Shown here piece by piece: positions 18,433 to 26,999 of a stretch of 64,000 nt of DNA. Below the pieces are notes generated by a model. That model saw only the letters and a program-made list of their open reading frames with translations. It was not told the DNA's origin and ran no database searches. Each line of letters begins with the position of its first letter. Positions within the stretch are counted from its first letter, which is position 1. This DNA is from Epibacterium sp. Ofav1-8 (lineage in GTDB: Bacteria > Pseudomonadota > Alphaproteobacteria > Rhodobacterales > Rhodobacteraceae), in assembly GCF_022348185.1 (NCBI RefSeq), contig NZ_JAKRFD010000011.1:1-64000 (forward strand), written 5' to 3'. A program made the translations under genes and the position numbers.

Positions 18433-19023
18433 GTGAAAGGTAAGCGAAAGCCAAGCGGCGCGGCGGTGATCCGCCCGGATGTCACCCAATCGCTCTACCG
18501 TGCGCTGTTTGAGGAATGGGCCGAAACCGGATATTCCGCCATTAGCCTAGAAAGGGTCGCGACCAGGGCCGGCGCCGGCAAGGCGGCGATCTATCGGCGT
18601 TGGCCTACCAAGCTGCAATTCGCCACCGAAGCGCTGCAGTCGGCGGGCATCGCCCTGTCGGACTTCTCCGACCATGGCTCGCTGACAGCGGATCTGCAGG
18701 CCTATCTCAGGACCAGCCATGTCGCCATGCGCCACCGCCTGATACGACGAATCCTGCCAGATATCATCGCCCAGCGGATCCGGTCGCCAGAGCTCTCCAG
18801 CGCGCTTGACTTGCTGGCGTCAGAGCGGCGACAGCAGGGCAATCTGATGCTTGACCGTGCAATAGCGCGGGGCGAGCTGCGACCGGATCTGGATCGCGAG
18901 CTGGCGCTCGATGTCATTCCGGCCTTCCTATTCATGCGCATGATCGTGCGCGGCCAGAGGGTGTCCAGCGCGGAGCTGGAGCGCCAGATCAGGGCCGTGG
19001 CGGCGGCCCTGGCGGCCTGCTGA
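18433..19023 (+). CDS. TetR-family regulator
   Basis: 196 residues starting at GTG 18433 (AAGGG eight bases upstream). N-terminal HTH: TGYSAISLERVATRAGAGKAAIYRRWPTK, typical of the TetR_C_16/AcrR group, followed by an all-helical ligand domain (HVAMRHRLIRRILPDII). Likely controls the divergent SnoaL-like gene and perhaps the GST/PPOX-reductase unit. The 255-base promoter gap shows no obvious palindrome to me. Confidence 0.85.
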   Translation: MKGKRKPSGAAVIRPDVTQSLYRALFEEWAETGYSAISLERVATRAGAGKAAIYRRWPTKLQFATEALQSAGIALSDFSDHGSLTADLQAYLRTSHVAMRHRLIRRILPDIIAQRIRSPELSSALDLLASERRQQGNLMLDRAIARGELRPDLDRELALDVIPAFLFMRMIVRGQRVSSAELERQIRAVAAALAAC

Positions 19024-19267
19024 GCGCACGGCGGGCCCAATTGAAACGGAATTCTTCGGTGTTCCGAGGTATCGCCCTGGGTGAGAAGCATCAGATAGTT
19101 CTGCCTTTCTTGACAGAAGATCTGCCTCTGACCAGGCGACCTAAGCCAAAGCAGCCATTCCCTGCGGCTGTCTCAAGCGTCCCCTCATTTTTACACTGCT
19201 CCCTTTAAGGATCGAAGGATCAATGTCCACTTCTCCAATTCAGCTTTCCTTACGATGCTGCAACAAC

Positions 19268-19750
19268 TCAATATTCGTGAAGGCCGTCAAAATTAGCTTT
19301 TCCAATCTTTAAGCCACCATGACGCAACCCCGCATATGCCATCGTCAGGTGAAACAGCATGTTTGGCAGTGCGAAGCGAGCGATGTAGTCGGCGGTCGGC
19401 TGTTCAAGTAATGCCTCCCCTGCCACGTGCCGCACACGCGCCGTCCATTCGGGTTTCGGTAAATCGCTGATGCTCGTGGCAACCGCTGTATGCAACGCTC
19501 GCAAAGTTCCAATGTTGTAAGGCTCTTCAATCTCGGGCAGAGCAACGCCAGCAGGAAGACACAGTGCCCGGCTTGCAAATTTAATCGCAACGGCGAGATG
19601 AAAGCCAGTGTCAAAGCTGTCGGGCGCGAGCTGAATCGCCATCAACGCCTCGGCCTGCGGTTCGTTCTCTAAAATGCCCAGCAGGTGATCCGCTTGGCTG
19701 AGATAGTGTTGGACCGACCGAAATAGTGCAGTCTCTGCAGTGAACGTCAT
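19268..19750 (-). CDS. DUF1993 family protein
   Basis: 160 residues. The DUF1993 pattern is clear: an N-terminal helix, 'MAIQLAPDSFDTGFHLAVAIKFASRA', '..AGVALPEIEEPYN' and the end 'FALPNMLFHLTMAYAGLRHGGLKIGKANFDG'. The family has a DinB-like four-helix fold and unknown function. I start at ATG 19750 (GGAA upstream); the track allows 24 more codons up to 19822 without family support. Single gene between a TetR gene and a gap. Confidence 0.8.
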   Translation of the reverse strand: MTFTAETALFRSVQHYLSQADHLLGILENEPQAEALMAIQLAPDSFDTGFHLAVAIKFASRALCLPAGVALPEIEEPYNIGTLRALHTAVATSISDLPKPEWTARVRHVAGEALLEQPTADYIARFALPNMLFHLTMAYAGLRHGGLKIGKANFDGLHEY

Positions 19751-20133
19751 GGAAAGTTCCCTGCTGCGAACAACATTCTGCAGTTTAAATTGATAGTAGA
19801 ACAGCCTTGGTAACACAGGCATCCGTCATAACGCTCATTCGACGACTGCGCAACTTCCGACACTGCGGGTCGGTCGCTTCGGTCGAGCAGGCTGCCGGTG
19901 AGCCATGCTTCGCTGCGCCTGGACGGACGTCCGCGAAGCGAAAAAGCAGACCCTGCAAAACTGTGAACTTTGGCTACCCCTCATGGCAAACCCGGCCCGT
20001 TGCTGCCTTTCGGTTCATGGCCGAACGCCGCAGTGCAGCTTCAATAGACCGACCGTTCGTCCATCGCGCAGCATTTTTGCATGGGGAAGGTCGGCAGTGA
20101 AGGGCCTTCTTACCCTCCCCTCCTCATGCGCGC
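19751..20133. other. Intergenic stretch, no gene
   Basis: About 380 bases. Short frames only, all shadow-like. It carries GC-rich direct stretches reminiscent of Rhodobacterales dispersed non-coding repeats (for example around 19890-20060), but I could not align it convincingly to the repeat pair at 21134 and 29571. Confidence 0.4.
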
Positions 20134-20922
20134 TCAGAAATCCGTAATTGCCTTACCAAGCAGGACGAGTCCTGAAATTGTAAGAAACGGAATTAGTAGG
20201 AGTATCCAGAGTAGTATTGAGGCTATTGCCGCCTCAACGACGCTTCCTCCAAGATAATTTTTGAAGCTTATGTTGTTTGATATGATGAGCCCGCTCATGT
20301 AGCTAATCCCGCGCGGCCGCGCTGTTCCATCCAAAAAATAGGCGCTTGAATTTCTGTCGGAGCCCAAATCTCCGAGGCACAATGCCCAGCCTGCGCCAAT
20401 ATTCCAATTTGTGAGAATAAACGCTATTGCAAAACAAAACTGAGATAATGCCAAAAAACTCCATTCGATGTTTACTATAGCAAGGAGAGTGGAGAGCACC
20501 AAAGCAAAGTGGACCCAGGTTGGCGGATCTGAAATTTCAGTTTTCAACTCAAGGCTATACCTACTTTCGGTAATGGCTCCTCGATAAGTGTTTGCTCCCT
20601 TCGTGAGTATGCCGCCAGTCCTTACAATATCATCGAAAAGAGCATTGCGTTGCTTATTGCTAAGGTGGCTCCATGCGTCGGCGCAAGATCGAATAATATG
20701 CCGCGACACAAAAAAATGGACTAATGTGATCGCCCCTAAGCCGAGAACTGATCCTGCGAAGGGCAGCCGAATGCCAACAAGTGATACTCCGTCTTGGCCG
20801 AAGATTCTGGCAGCAGCGGCGGACAAAGTGAAAACTAATGCGAACCACGCCAATCGATCAATCCAAGCAATGCTGTGTTTTACTCCCGCGATCACAGAAG
20901 CCTCTTCTGGTCGATAACCCAT
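20134..20922 (-). CDS. Multi-pass membrane protein, unknown
   Basis: 262 residues with about six hydrophobic segments: IDRLAWFALVFTLSAAAARIF, VLGLGAITLVHFFV, WVHFALVLSTLLAIV, LSQFCFAIAFILTNW, and a long C-terminal one (IASILLWILLLIPFLTISGLVLL). A soluble stretch of 60 residues (CADAWSHLSNKQRNALFDDI...) lies between segments 2 and 3. Codon use is AT-richer than neighbours, suggesting horizontal origin. No family recognised; orphan between a repeat region and other debris. Confidence 0.65.
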   Translation of the reverse strand: MGYRPEEASVIAGVKHSIAWIDRLAWFALVFTLSAAAARIFGQDGVSLVGIRLPFAGSVLGLGAITLVHFFVSRHIIRSCADAWSHLSNKQRNALFDDIVRTGGILTKGANTYRGAITESRYSLELKTEISDPPTWVHFALVLSTLLAIVNIEWSFLALSQFCFAIAFILTNWNIGAGWALCLGDLGSDRNSSAYFLDGTARPRGISYMSGLIISNNISFKNYLGGSVVEAAIASILLWILLLIPFLTISGLVLLGKAITDF

Positions 20923-21133
20923 TATGCCTGCCCTTGACTTAGAATTCCCCGAAGCGACGTCTTCGTTTGCCCATCCTACCGGAACGTGCGGTCTTGACCA
21001 GACCGGGCCACAGAGTTCACTTCAGAGTGCCTCCGGTCGAACGCTATTGCCAGGCTGAATGAATGATAGACTTAAAGAGGTATCGATTCGGCCCGAGGCA
21101 ATGCAGTGATCCGTCTCAGATCGCAACGCTCTG

Positions 21134-21197
21134 AATGTCGGCTTCCCGATAGCAGCATTGCGATCTCGCACTCGCAGCAAATGACCGCTTTCCGCCC
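21134..21197. repeat. Dispersed non-coding repeat, copy 1
   Basis: The stretch beginning GTCGGCTT and ending CGCTTTCCGCCC shares the blocks GTCGGCTT, CTCGCACTCGCAG and CCGCTTTCCGCCC in the same order and spacing with 29567-29650. The two copies flank the segment that holds the IS1182 remnant, prophage remnant and defence operon. It resembles intergenic repeats scattered in Rhodobacterales genomes. Confidence 0.5.
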
Positions 21198-22729
21198 ATT
21201 CCGTGGAAAACACCCGTTCGCTGGCGCAGGATATCGACGGCTGAACGTGGCGCGAGCGCCTTTCCTGTCAGGCTTTTCGTGGTTGCTGCGGTGCAGGAAG
21301 GATCTTGGCCAGCTTGCGGAGGTTCTGGGCGGTTGCAGCGAGGAGAAATTCGTCATTGGCACCGCACGGTCCGCGCAATCGGAGCCGGTTGAGGCCGAGG
21401 ATCCGCTTGAGATGGGCGAAGAGCATCTCGACCTTCTTCCTTAGCTTGATCGAGATGACGTATTGGTCGGTTTTGGCGATGTCGCGGGCGACCTGCCGGG
21501 CATCTTCATTTTCCTCGCGGGTGATCTTGCGGGCATCTGCCTTCGGGCAGCACTTTGCCTTGGATGGACAGGCCTGACAGACCTCTTTCAGCGCCCGATA
21601 GCGGGCTGTGCCCTTGCCGGTTGGCCCGCGGTTCGGATCGGAGTAGTTCCGGCGGAACTGCTTCAACTCGTTCCCCTCAGGGCAAATGTATTGGTCGTTC
21701 TCCGCATCCCATTCAAAGTCAGCGCGGGTCCATGTCCCGTCATTGCGCCCTGACTTGTCGAATACGGGAATGTGGGGCGCGATCTTGCGGTCGACCAGCC
21801 AGCCCAGCATTGGCGCGGTGCCATAGGCGGTATCCGCGATGAGCCGCTCGGGATGAAGGTCGAACTTGGTCTTCACGCGCTCCAGCATGGTCTTGGTCGA
21901 ACCGACCTCGGCCTGGCGGATGGATCTCGTCGCCTCCACGTCCACGATGACACCGTGATCAGTGTCGATCAGGTAATTGTCGGAATAGCTGAAGAATGCC
22001 GGTCCCTTACGGGCGGCCGTCCACTGGCTGGCCGGGTCGGAATGGGACGTGAACTTGGGCTGGACCTCGCTGGCGGCACCAAAGGCAGCCTCATCCAGGG
22101 TGGCGAGATACTCACGCACAGCGCGGGGCGCGTCGACCGGATCGACCTGCGCGGGGTCCCAATCCTCATTCGGAGTCGAATTCTGCTTGTTGGCATCCGC
22201 CTCGATCAGACTTGCATCCACCGCCATGCGCTGTCCGCTGACCCGGCCCTCCTCAATGCACCGCGCGACGGTCGTCTCGAACAGGTGACGGAGTAATTCG
22301 CTGTCGCGAAAACGCCCGTGCCGGTTCTTGGAAAAGGTCGAGTGGTCAGGAACGCGGTCACTCAGATCGAGCCGACAAAACCAGCGATATGCCAGGTTCA
22401 GATGGACCTCTTCGCAGAGCCGCCGCTCTGACCGGATGCCGAAGCAATAGCCCACCAGCAGCATCCGTATTAGGAGTTCAGGATCGACCGAAGGCCGCCC
22501 CGCGTGGCTGTAGAAATCGGCGAGGTAGCTGCGGATGCCGGACAGGTCCACGAACCGGTCGATGGAGCGCAGGAGGTGGCTCCGGGGCGCATGATCCTCG
22601 AGCGAGAACTCATAGAACAGCGCTGGCTGCGCCTACTGCCGCGGTCCCATCATCGCCAATCCTCCCATCCCCTACAGGAATTGAATCAGCCGACGGCCCT
22701 CCGATCAAGCGCGAGTTTTTCAACGAAAT
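21198..22729 (-). mobile_element. IS1182-type insertion sequence, degenerate
   Basis: Contains one transposase frame read on the minus strand. Possible imperfect terminal repeats are GAGTTTTTCAACGAAAT (22713-22729) and, in inverted orientation, GTGTTTTCCACGGAAT (21198-21213). The transposase has a stop at codon 7, and the left end is diverged, so the element is probably immobile. No target duplication was identified. Confidence 0.55.
21268..22653 (-). pseudogene. IS1182-family transposase with in-frame TAG at codon 7
   Basis: Coding strand: ATG-ATG (22653-22648), GGA-CCG-CGG-CAG, then TAG (22635-22633), then the frame runs on uninterrupted to 21268 with AQPALFYEFSLEDHAPRSHLLRSIDRFVDLSG and the full catalytic region: DHSTFSKNR, MAVDASLIEADANK (first DDE Asp), LIADTAYGTAPML (second Asp), KVEMLFAHLKRILGLNRLRLRG (Glu region). 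About 460 codons if read through. Internal GTG at 22551 could start a version lacking 34 residues. Without suppression or re-initiation the full transposase is not made. Confidence 0.75.
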
Positions 22730-23215
22730 ACGCCCGACCTGTGGGTGTGACCCACTTGAAGCGGTTGGATGATCGGGTCCGCTTTGGGCTGGCTGGCGTC
22801 ATCTGGCAGCATGGATCTGGTGTGGATTCGCTGCAAACTTGCAGCCGCATCGCCGCAAGTCCGGTGTGAGCCCTCTTTGACCGATGCTGCGCCATGCATG
22901 TACGGCAGCTTTCACGGATTTCGCTACAGTGCTACAGACAATTTTAGCATGCTCTGCCCGCGCGGGCCTCGCGCACAGCCCAGCACGTTTGGCGAGGCGA
23001 GTGCCCGTCGAAATCGGCGGCTTCGCCTGGAGGTTGCGCGGCTCGCGCGTCGGGGATTAGCTCGGGTCCGGTCGGTTGAACGCTCAAAAGCCGTATTCGA
23101 AAGCGTTCGACATCATAAGGTCCGATATTTGATGCCTATGGCCAGAACGTAAAGGGAACGCCAGCCGACGGGAACGTGGATTCCTCCGGGCCGTCGCAGA
23201 AATCATGATTCTTGG
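22730..23215. other. Intergenic stretch beside the IS, no gene
   Basis: About 490 bases. Contains a small dyad GTGGGT-GTG-ACCCAC (22741-22755) immediately outside the IS end and a GC-rich segment with several short inverted stretches around 22960-23060. No credible frame, ribosome site or tRNA-like fold seen. Confidence 0.4.
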
Positions 23216-23629
23216 TCAGTCGTCGTCCTGATCATTTCCATCGCCTCCTCCGCTGCGATCAATGACCTCCACACCAGCTGCTTCGAGCAGCACCCCGAAG
23301 GCGAACAGCCCCACGGCCGTCCAGACGACCAGCGGGGTAATCTGCTCCGCACCGGGAGCGCCAAGAGCAATTCCCCTGACAGACAGGGCGCTGAAAACGA
23401 ACACGGCAAGCGAGGCCGCGATAACAGCAGTGACGATGGCCCACCACATTCGTCCGGCCGACACCTTGAGGACCACCGCCCAGATCGCGGCTCCTGCGAG
23501 CGAACCGCCAACACCCACGCCTCTGAGGAGGCGAATGTCGCTCTCGCGGAAGAACTCGGCATTGGGGATCAGCAGAGTAAGGAGGAATCCCACGCCGCCC
23601 GCGACGCCGACCAAGATCGCTTCCTTCAT
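23216..23629 (-). CDS. Four-pass inner-membrane protein, unknown
   Basis: 137 residues with four hydrophobic segments (AILVGVAGGVGFLLTLLIP; GVGVGGSLAGAAIWAVVL; MWWAIVTAVIAASLAVFVF; PLVVWTAVGLFAFGVLLE) and an acidic tail GGGDGNDQDDD. Its ATG overlaps the stop of the upstream secreted-protein gene by four bases (ATGA), so the two are translationally coupled. No family recognised. Confidence 0.65.
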   Translation of the reverse strand: MKEAILVGVAGGVGFLLTLLIPNAEFFRESDIRLLRGVGVGGSLAGAAIWAVVLKVSAGRMWWAIVTAVIAASLAVFVFSALSVRGIALGAPGAEQITPLVVWTAVGLFAFGVLLEAAGVEVIDRSGGGDGNDQDDD

Positions 23630-24585
23630 TCTTCCGCCTCCGCCCAGGGAACGTCATAGCTCCGGACCCCGATGACCAGTCGGTCCGGCGAAAACATGAC
23701 GATGCGGGTCTCGGGCCGGGCCTCTGATGGGGCGAACTCTCCCGTTTCCGCGCTGAACTCCAGCTCCAGCCCCTCGGGGCTGAAGACGAGGTAGGTCAGC
23801 TCGTCCTCCGTCACGTCGGCCACGCTCAATTCGCCCCTGCCCACGCTCGCACCGGGCTCGATCACCTCGACATCGAGACCCTCCTCCTTGATCGCGGCAA
23901 GGGCCGCTTCGAAGCTCACGGCGAGCGAGTCCGGAGACCACCCCAGGAACGCTCCACCCTCGGATCCGAACGTGGTCCTCAGGATCCCGTCGTCTGGCAG
24001 GAAGGTGAACTCGGTGGTCACAGCGATGCGGGTCTGGAAGCCCTCTTCGGTGACGGTACCCCGCCGTATGCTTCCTCCCGTCCGATAAGGCGCGTCCCCA
24101 GGTTCGGGCTGGCGCGCCTTCTCCTCCGCGTCCGGCGGGATCTCGGGGGCTTCGTAGTCTTCCTCCTTGACCTTAACATAGGCGCGCGCATTCACGCTGG
24201 CTCCCCGGCTGGTCTTGATCGGAGCATCGCTGTCGAGCGCAAACCAGCCATTATCCGTGGTGCAATCGGCCTCCCGAGATTCGATAGGCGCATCGAAATA
24301 CACGATCCACCCGATCTTCTCCCAGCGAAACGACAGCGGGTCTTCATGAAAATTCTCGACCCTGTGCCAGGCCGTCCAGTCCCCCGAGGGGCCTCCCATC
24401 GCGGTCTGTCCGGGATCGGCATCTGCCATCCACTCAAGTTGGATCTGGCTGCGGTCACCTTGGCTCTCCATGGAATAAGGAGGAAAATCGTCTGCAGGAC
24501 TCTCGGTCGGTTGCTCGGTGCAAACCTCCGCAAGCGCGGGGGAGGACAGAAGGGAGAAGGCTAGAAAAAAAATACGATACGGCAT
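23626..24585 (-). CDS. Secreted protein of unknown function
   Basis: 319 residues. Signal peptide MPYRIFFLAFSLLSSPALAEVC with a cysteine two residues after the likely AXA cut. The mature part is acidic (GDRSQIQLEWMADADPGQ; EEDYEAPEIPPDAEEKARQPEPGD) with two strand-rich segments (GWIVYFDAPIESREADC; IVMFSPDRLVIGVRSYDVPW). I recognise no domain. It is first in a two-gene unit with the membrane protein at 23216 and lies beside a prophage remnant, so it could be a phage-borne morphon or a defence/TA component, but nothing in the sequence shows this. Confidence 0.6.
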   Translation of the reverse strand: MPYRIFFLAFSLLSSPALAEVCTEQPTESPADDFPPYSMESQGDRSQIQLEWMADADPGQTAMGGPSGDWTAWHRVENFHEDPLSFRWEKIGWIVYFDAPIESREADCTTDNGWFALDSDAPIKTSRGASVNARAYVKVKEEDYEAPEIPPDAEEKARQPEPGDAPYRTGGSIRRGTVTEEGFQTRIAVTTEFTFLPDDGILRTTFGSEGGAFLGWSPDSLAVSFEAALAAIKEEGLDVEVIEPGASVGRGELSVADVTEDELTYLVFSPEGLELEFSAETGEFAPSEARPETRIVMFSPDRLVIGVRSYDVPWAEAEE

Positions 24586-24684
24586 GAACCGGTCTTTCCC
24601 AATTGACCCACGTTGAGGGTCATGCTTACGGTCAAAGCGCCCCTTGGCAAGGTTTTTTGGCCGGCTTCATCCTCAATCAACCAC

Positions 24685-24999
24685 CTAATGTCGCCATACG
24701 CTCATTGGTGATCCAATAGCACCGTGCCTTGTAGCTATCTTAAAGCCGCCAATTGTGACGCACCAGTTAAGGTCCGCTTCGTCCGCTCCTAGCCGTTCCA
24801 TGGTGGTCGGAGGCTGCACCTGCGGCGAAGGTCTGCTCTTTCCATTGCTCGTGCAGCGTGGGACCGCCGCCAGATCGTGCAGATGCCGATCCGCCGCCCG
24901 CACATAGGGCCCGGCAACAACCTCGCCAGCCTGCACTGCTTGCGCCCAGGCTGTCACCGGATCCTCGCTGGCCGAGACCCGGTCCGGGGATGCGCTCAC
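24685..24999 (-). pseudogene. Phage terminase large subunit, N-terminal fragment
   Basis: GTG start overlapping the terS stop by four bases (GTGA). Residues 1-45 (SEDPVTAWAQAVQAGEVVAGPYVRAADRHLHDL) are the typical start of phage large terminases, just before the ATPase domain. After about residue 45 the sequence no longer resembles the family and stops at 104, so the Walker motifs and the nuclease domain are missing. The cut defines one end of the prophage remnant. Confidence 0.7.
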
Positions 25000-25475
25000 G
25001 TCAGATAGCTCTCGGGGCCTTCGGGGTCGGCAAAACTGAACCCCATCTGCCCTGCCCCCGACAGACCCCGCTCCGCCGCCGGCGTCATGCCAAAGTCATT
25101 GGCCAGCCCGCGGATCTGGCGGAAGGTCTCATTGAGCTGCGCCACCTCGGGCCGCGCCTTGATCTGCACCCCGTTGCGCGTCTCGCTCTCATAGGTCTCG
25201 CCGGTCTCTTCGAGCTCGAGCTCCAGACGTTCAAACCGCAGCACCGCTTTGCAGAGCTGTGTGAACATCATCATATTGCTGGGCTTGAGCCGATCCACGG
25301 TCGGGTGACACAGCGGCAGCGCCAGCCGGTCAAAGGTCCAGCGCAGCTCGCCGGTCAGCCCCTCGGGCCGGATCTCCTCCAGGCGCAGCCGCGCCCGCTC
25401 TTCCAGATTGTGAAGCGGTGCGTCCTCTTCCGCGAGGGCCACAACTTTTTCCTCTGCCGGTCTGCGCCCTCGCAT
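24996..25475 (-). CDS. Phage terminase small subunit, P27 family
   Basis: 159 residues. The start MRGRRPAEEKVVAL and the order of helices (LEERARLRLEEIRPEGL; FTQLCKAVLRFERLELELEETG; VAQLNETFRQIRGLANDFGMTPAAE) match P27-type small terminases, which recognise phage DNA for packaging. Translationally coupled to the broken large terminase. Without the latter it is a relic. Confidence 0.8.
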   Translation of the reverse strand: MRGRRPAEEKVVALAEEDAPLHNLEERARLRLEEIRPEGLTGELRWTFDRLALPLCHPTVDRLKPSNMMMFTQLCKAVLRFERLELELEETGETYESETRNGVQIKARPEVAQLNETFRQIRGLANDFGMTPAAERGLSGAGQMGFSFADPEGPESYLT

Positions 25476-25609
25476 ATCCCGATCAACTCCTTGTTCATGT
25501 GGCTTTTTTTATTCAATTTCCACTTTGCGCAGAAAAAGGCTCCCCCTCCGGTTGCCAGTGCTTCCGGAATTCCTTCGGCCCCTCCCCCCGGGGCATTCGC
25601 TCCGCTGCG

Positions 25610-25972
25610 TCAGCGGTTGGCCGGGTGCTGTGGATCCACCGGCCAGCCATCCGCGCCGCGCTCTTCCGAGAACCCGCGCGCCTCCAGCCGTTGTTTGTTC
25701 TGATCATGATCATCCGGGCACAGCGTCTGCAGATTGCCCGGATCCAGAAACAGCGCCGGATCACCCCGATGCGGGATCACATGATCCACCACCAGGCGGC
25801 AGCGCTTTGGGTTCCCCTGTCGAGATCCCGAGGCCGTCAGCGAACCATCGTTCAGGATCCCCCGCCGCAGACACGCCCGACACAGCGGTTCCCGCGCCAG
25901 ATGCTGAGGCCGCAGCCGACGTCGCCACGCCGACAGGTTGTACAAATGGTGATACTCGCTCCGTGCCGTCAT
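25610..25972 (-). CDS. HNH endonuclease of the phage packaging module
   Basis: 120 residues. HNH/zinc motif: PLCRACLRRG (C-x2-C), VVDHVIPHRGDPALFLDPGNLQTLCPDDHDQNK (H-N-H with C-x2-H/DH). Such HNH proteins sit next to terminases in HK97-like phages and are needed for packaging cleavage. Order HNH - terS - terL on the minus strand is the usual phage order, so this is a genuine prophage segment truncated on its 3' side. 134 bases to terS hold no gene. Confidence 0.82.
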   Translation of the reverse strand: MTARSEYHHLYNLSAWRRRLRPQHLAREPLCRACLRRGILNDGSLTASGSRQGNPKRCRLVVDHVIPHRGDPALFLDPGNLQTLCPDDHDQNKQRLEARGFSEERGADGWPVDPQHPANR

Positions 25973-25990
25973 ACCATACCCCCGGAACGC

Positions 25991-26019
25991 AAAAGCGCCC
26001 GCCGGTTTCCCGTGGGCGC
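25991..26019 (-). terminator. Terminator upstream of the HNH gene, minus strand
   Basis: On the minus strand arms GCGCCC and GGGCGC with a 13-base loop are followed by TTTT (25994-25991). It would end a transcript coming from phage genes now replaced by the defence operon. The following 280 bases to 26300 contain no gene. Confidence 0.5.
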
Positions 26020-26300
26020 AATTAGTGATGATGCATATTTACTGGCATGCCGGTGACTTTGGCGTCAAGGGAGCATGTGGGGCGCTGAAATGCGCAGAAA
26101 GTGACCTTCGCAAAGTTGGCGCTCGGCAGCCACGATGCAGATTGGGTCGGCCCATACCTGCCACTCGTTAGGCGCCAAGATACCGCGACGCGGCGTCTCA
26201 CTTTGCTGCCGTACGCGCAACGTGCAGCACTTGAAACATCGCAACTGTGGAGGCGCGAAGTTTTGCCCTGCACTATTCGTGGGGTCATTACGAATTGAAA

Positions 26301-26350
26301 CTTGACCTTGTCGATTTTTTCGACCAACTTGTAGGTCAAGAAAATCGACA
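26301..26350 (+). promoter_or_regulatory. Overlapping inverted repeats upstream of the defence operon (operator or switch)
   Basis: Two perfect inverted repeats interleave: CTTGACCT (26301) with AGGTCAAG (26333), and TGTCGATTTT (26309) with AAAATCGACA (26341); inside the first lies GTCGA-TTTTT-TCGAC. The two long pairings exclude each other. The block abuts the ribosome site of the first gene. The motif GTCGA followed by an A/T run occurs three times, which suits an XRE-type operator bound by the regulator encoded second in the operon; an RNA attenuator is the alternative. Confidence 0.5.
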
Positions 26351-26362
26351 TGAGGCGCAGGC

Positions 26363-26992
26363 ATGACCGAGCATATCGAAACCAGCATTCTGCAGGAGCC
26401 CGCCGACATCAACCAGCGGCTTGCCCAGCTTGGGTTGACCCGCGAGGGGTTGATCCGCGCGGTCCAGGTGGCGCTAGCCGAACGCAACAACGCCACTGGC
26501 CTGCATCCGTCGAACGCGGCTGGCACCTTTTCCTACCATCACGGCGTGGCGGCCATCCGCCGCGAATACTTGGGGGACGATTGGGAAATTGATCGCCGCC
26601 ACGGGATCGAGGCGATCCGCAATGAAGCCCTAGGGGTCAAGGTCTCGTTCTGTAACGTCGATGAAGCATGCGGCTGCGATCACCCTAAACCGCGCTCGGA
26701 AAAGGGCGCGGGGGCGGAACGCGCCAGCGGGCCGAATCTCTTTGAGCACGCTGGAGTGGACGATCTCGCACCCCATGCGCCGAAGCCGGTTGATGGCCCG
26801 GCGCTGTTTTACCTGATGGTGGATCAGCAGGGCCGGGCAGAACTCACGCGCCCGGTGATTGCTCGCCGCACCTTCGTGGCGGCTGTGGAGCGCATCTTTC
26901 TTATCGAGGACGTTGAGGAAGACGAAACGATCCTGCCGCTCGACACCGATGATATCGCGGATGATTTCGAGCCGCAAATCGTTCGCAAGTAG
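26363..26992 (+). CDS. Unknown 209-aa protein, first gene of the defence operon
   Basis: No family recognised. The first 120 residues are helical and polar (DINQRLAQLGLTREGLIRAVQVALAERN; AAIRREYLGDDWEIDRRHGIEAIRNEALGV) with three clustered Cys/His residues (NVDEACGCDHP). The C-terminal part (ALFYLMVDQQGRAELTRPVIARRTFVAAVERIFLIE) looks like an alpha/beta domain and ends acidic. It is seven bases before the XRE-ImmA gene, so it is probably its partner: gene pairs of this shape (unknown gene plus XRE-ImmA/IrrE) often act as toxin-antitoxin or stress-sensor modules. Confidence 0.65.
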   Translation: MTEHIETSILQEPADINQRLAQLGLTREGLIRAVQVALAERNNATGLHPSNAAGTFSYHHGVAAIRREYLGDDWEIDRRHGIEAIRNEALGVKVSFCNVDEACGCDHPKPRSEKGAGAERASGPNLFEHAGVDDLAPHAPKPVDGPALFYLMVDQQGRAELTRPVIARRTFVAAVERIFLIEDVEEDETILPLDTDDIADDFEPQIVRK

Positions 26993-26999
26993 AACGCCG

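Noticed and set aside
22741-22755. GTGGGT-GTG-ACCCAC dyad as a terminator or operator
   Set aside because: Too short, no T-tract, no nearby start; it is only a small palindrome at the IS edge.
26301-26350. Classical H-type RNA pseudoknot upstream of the defence operon
   Set aside because: The repeat order fits a pseudoknot, but the stems of 8 and 10 bp have no connecting loops to cross the grooves, so full pairing of both is not possible.
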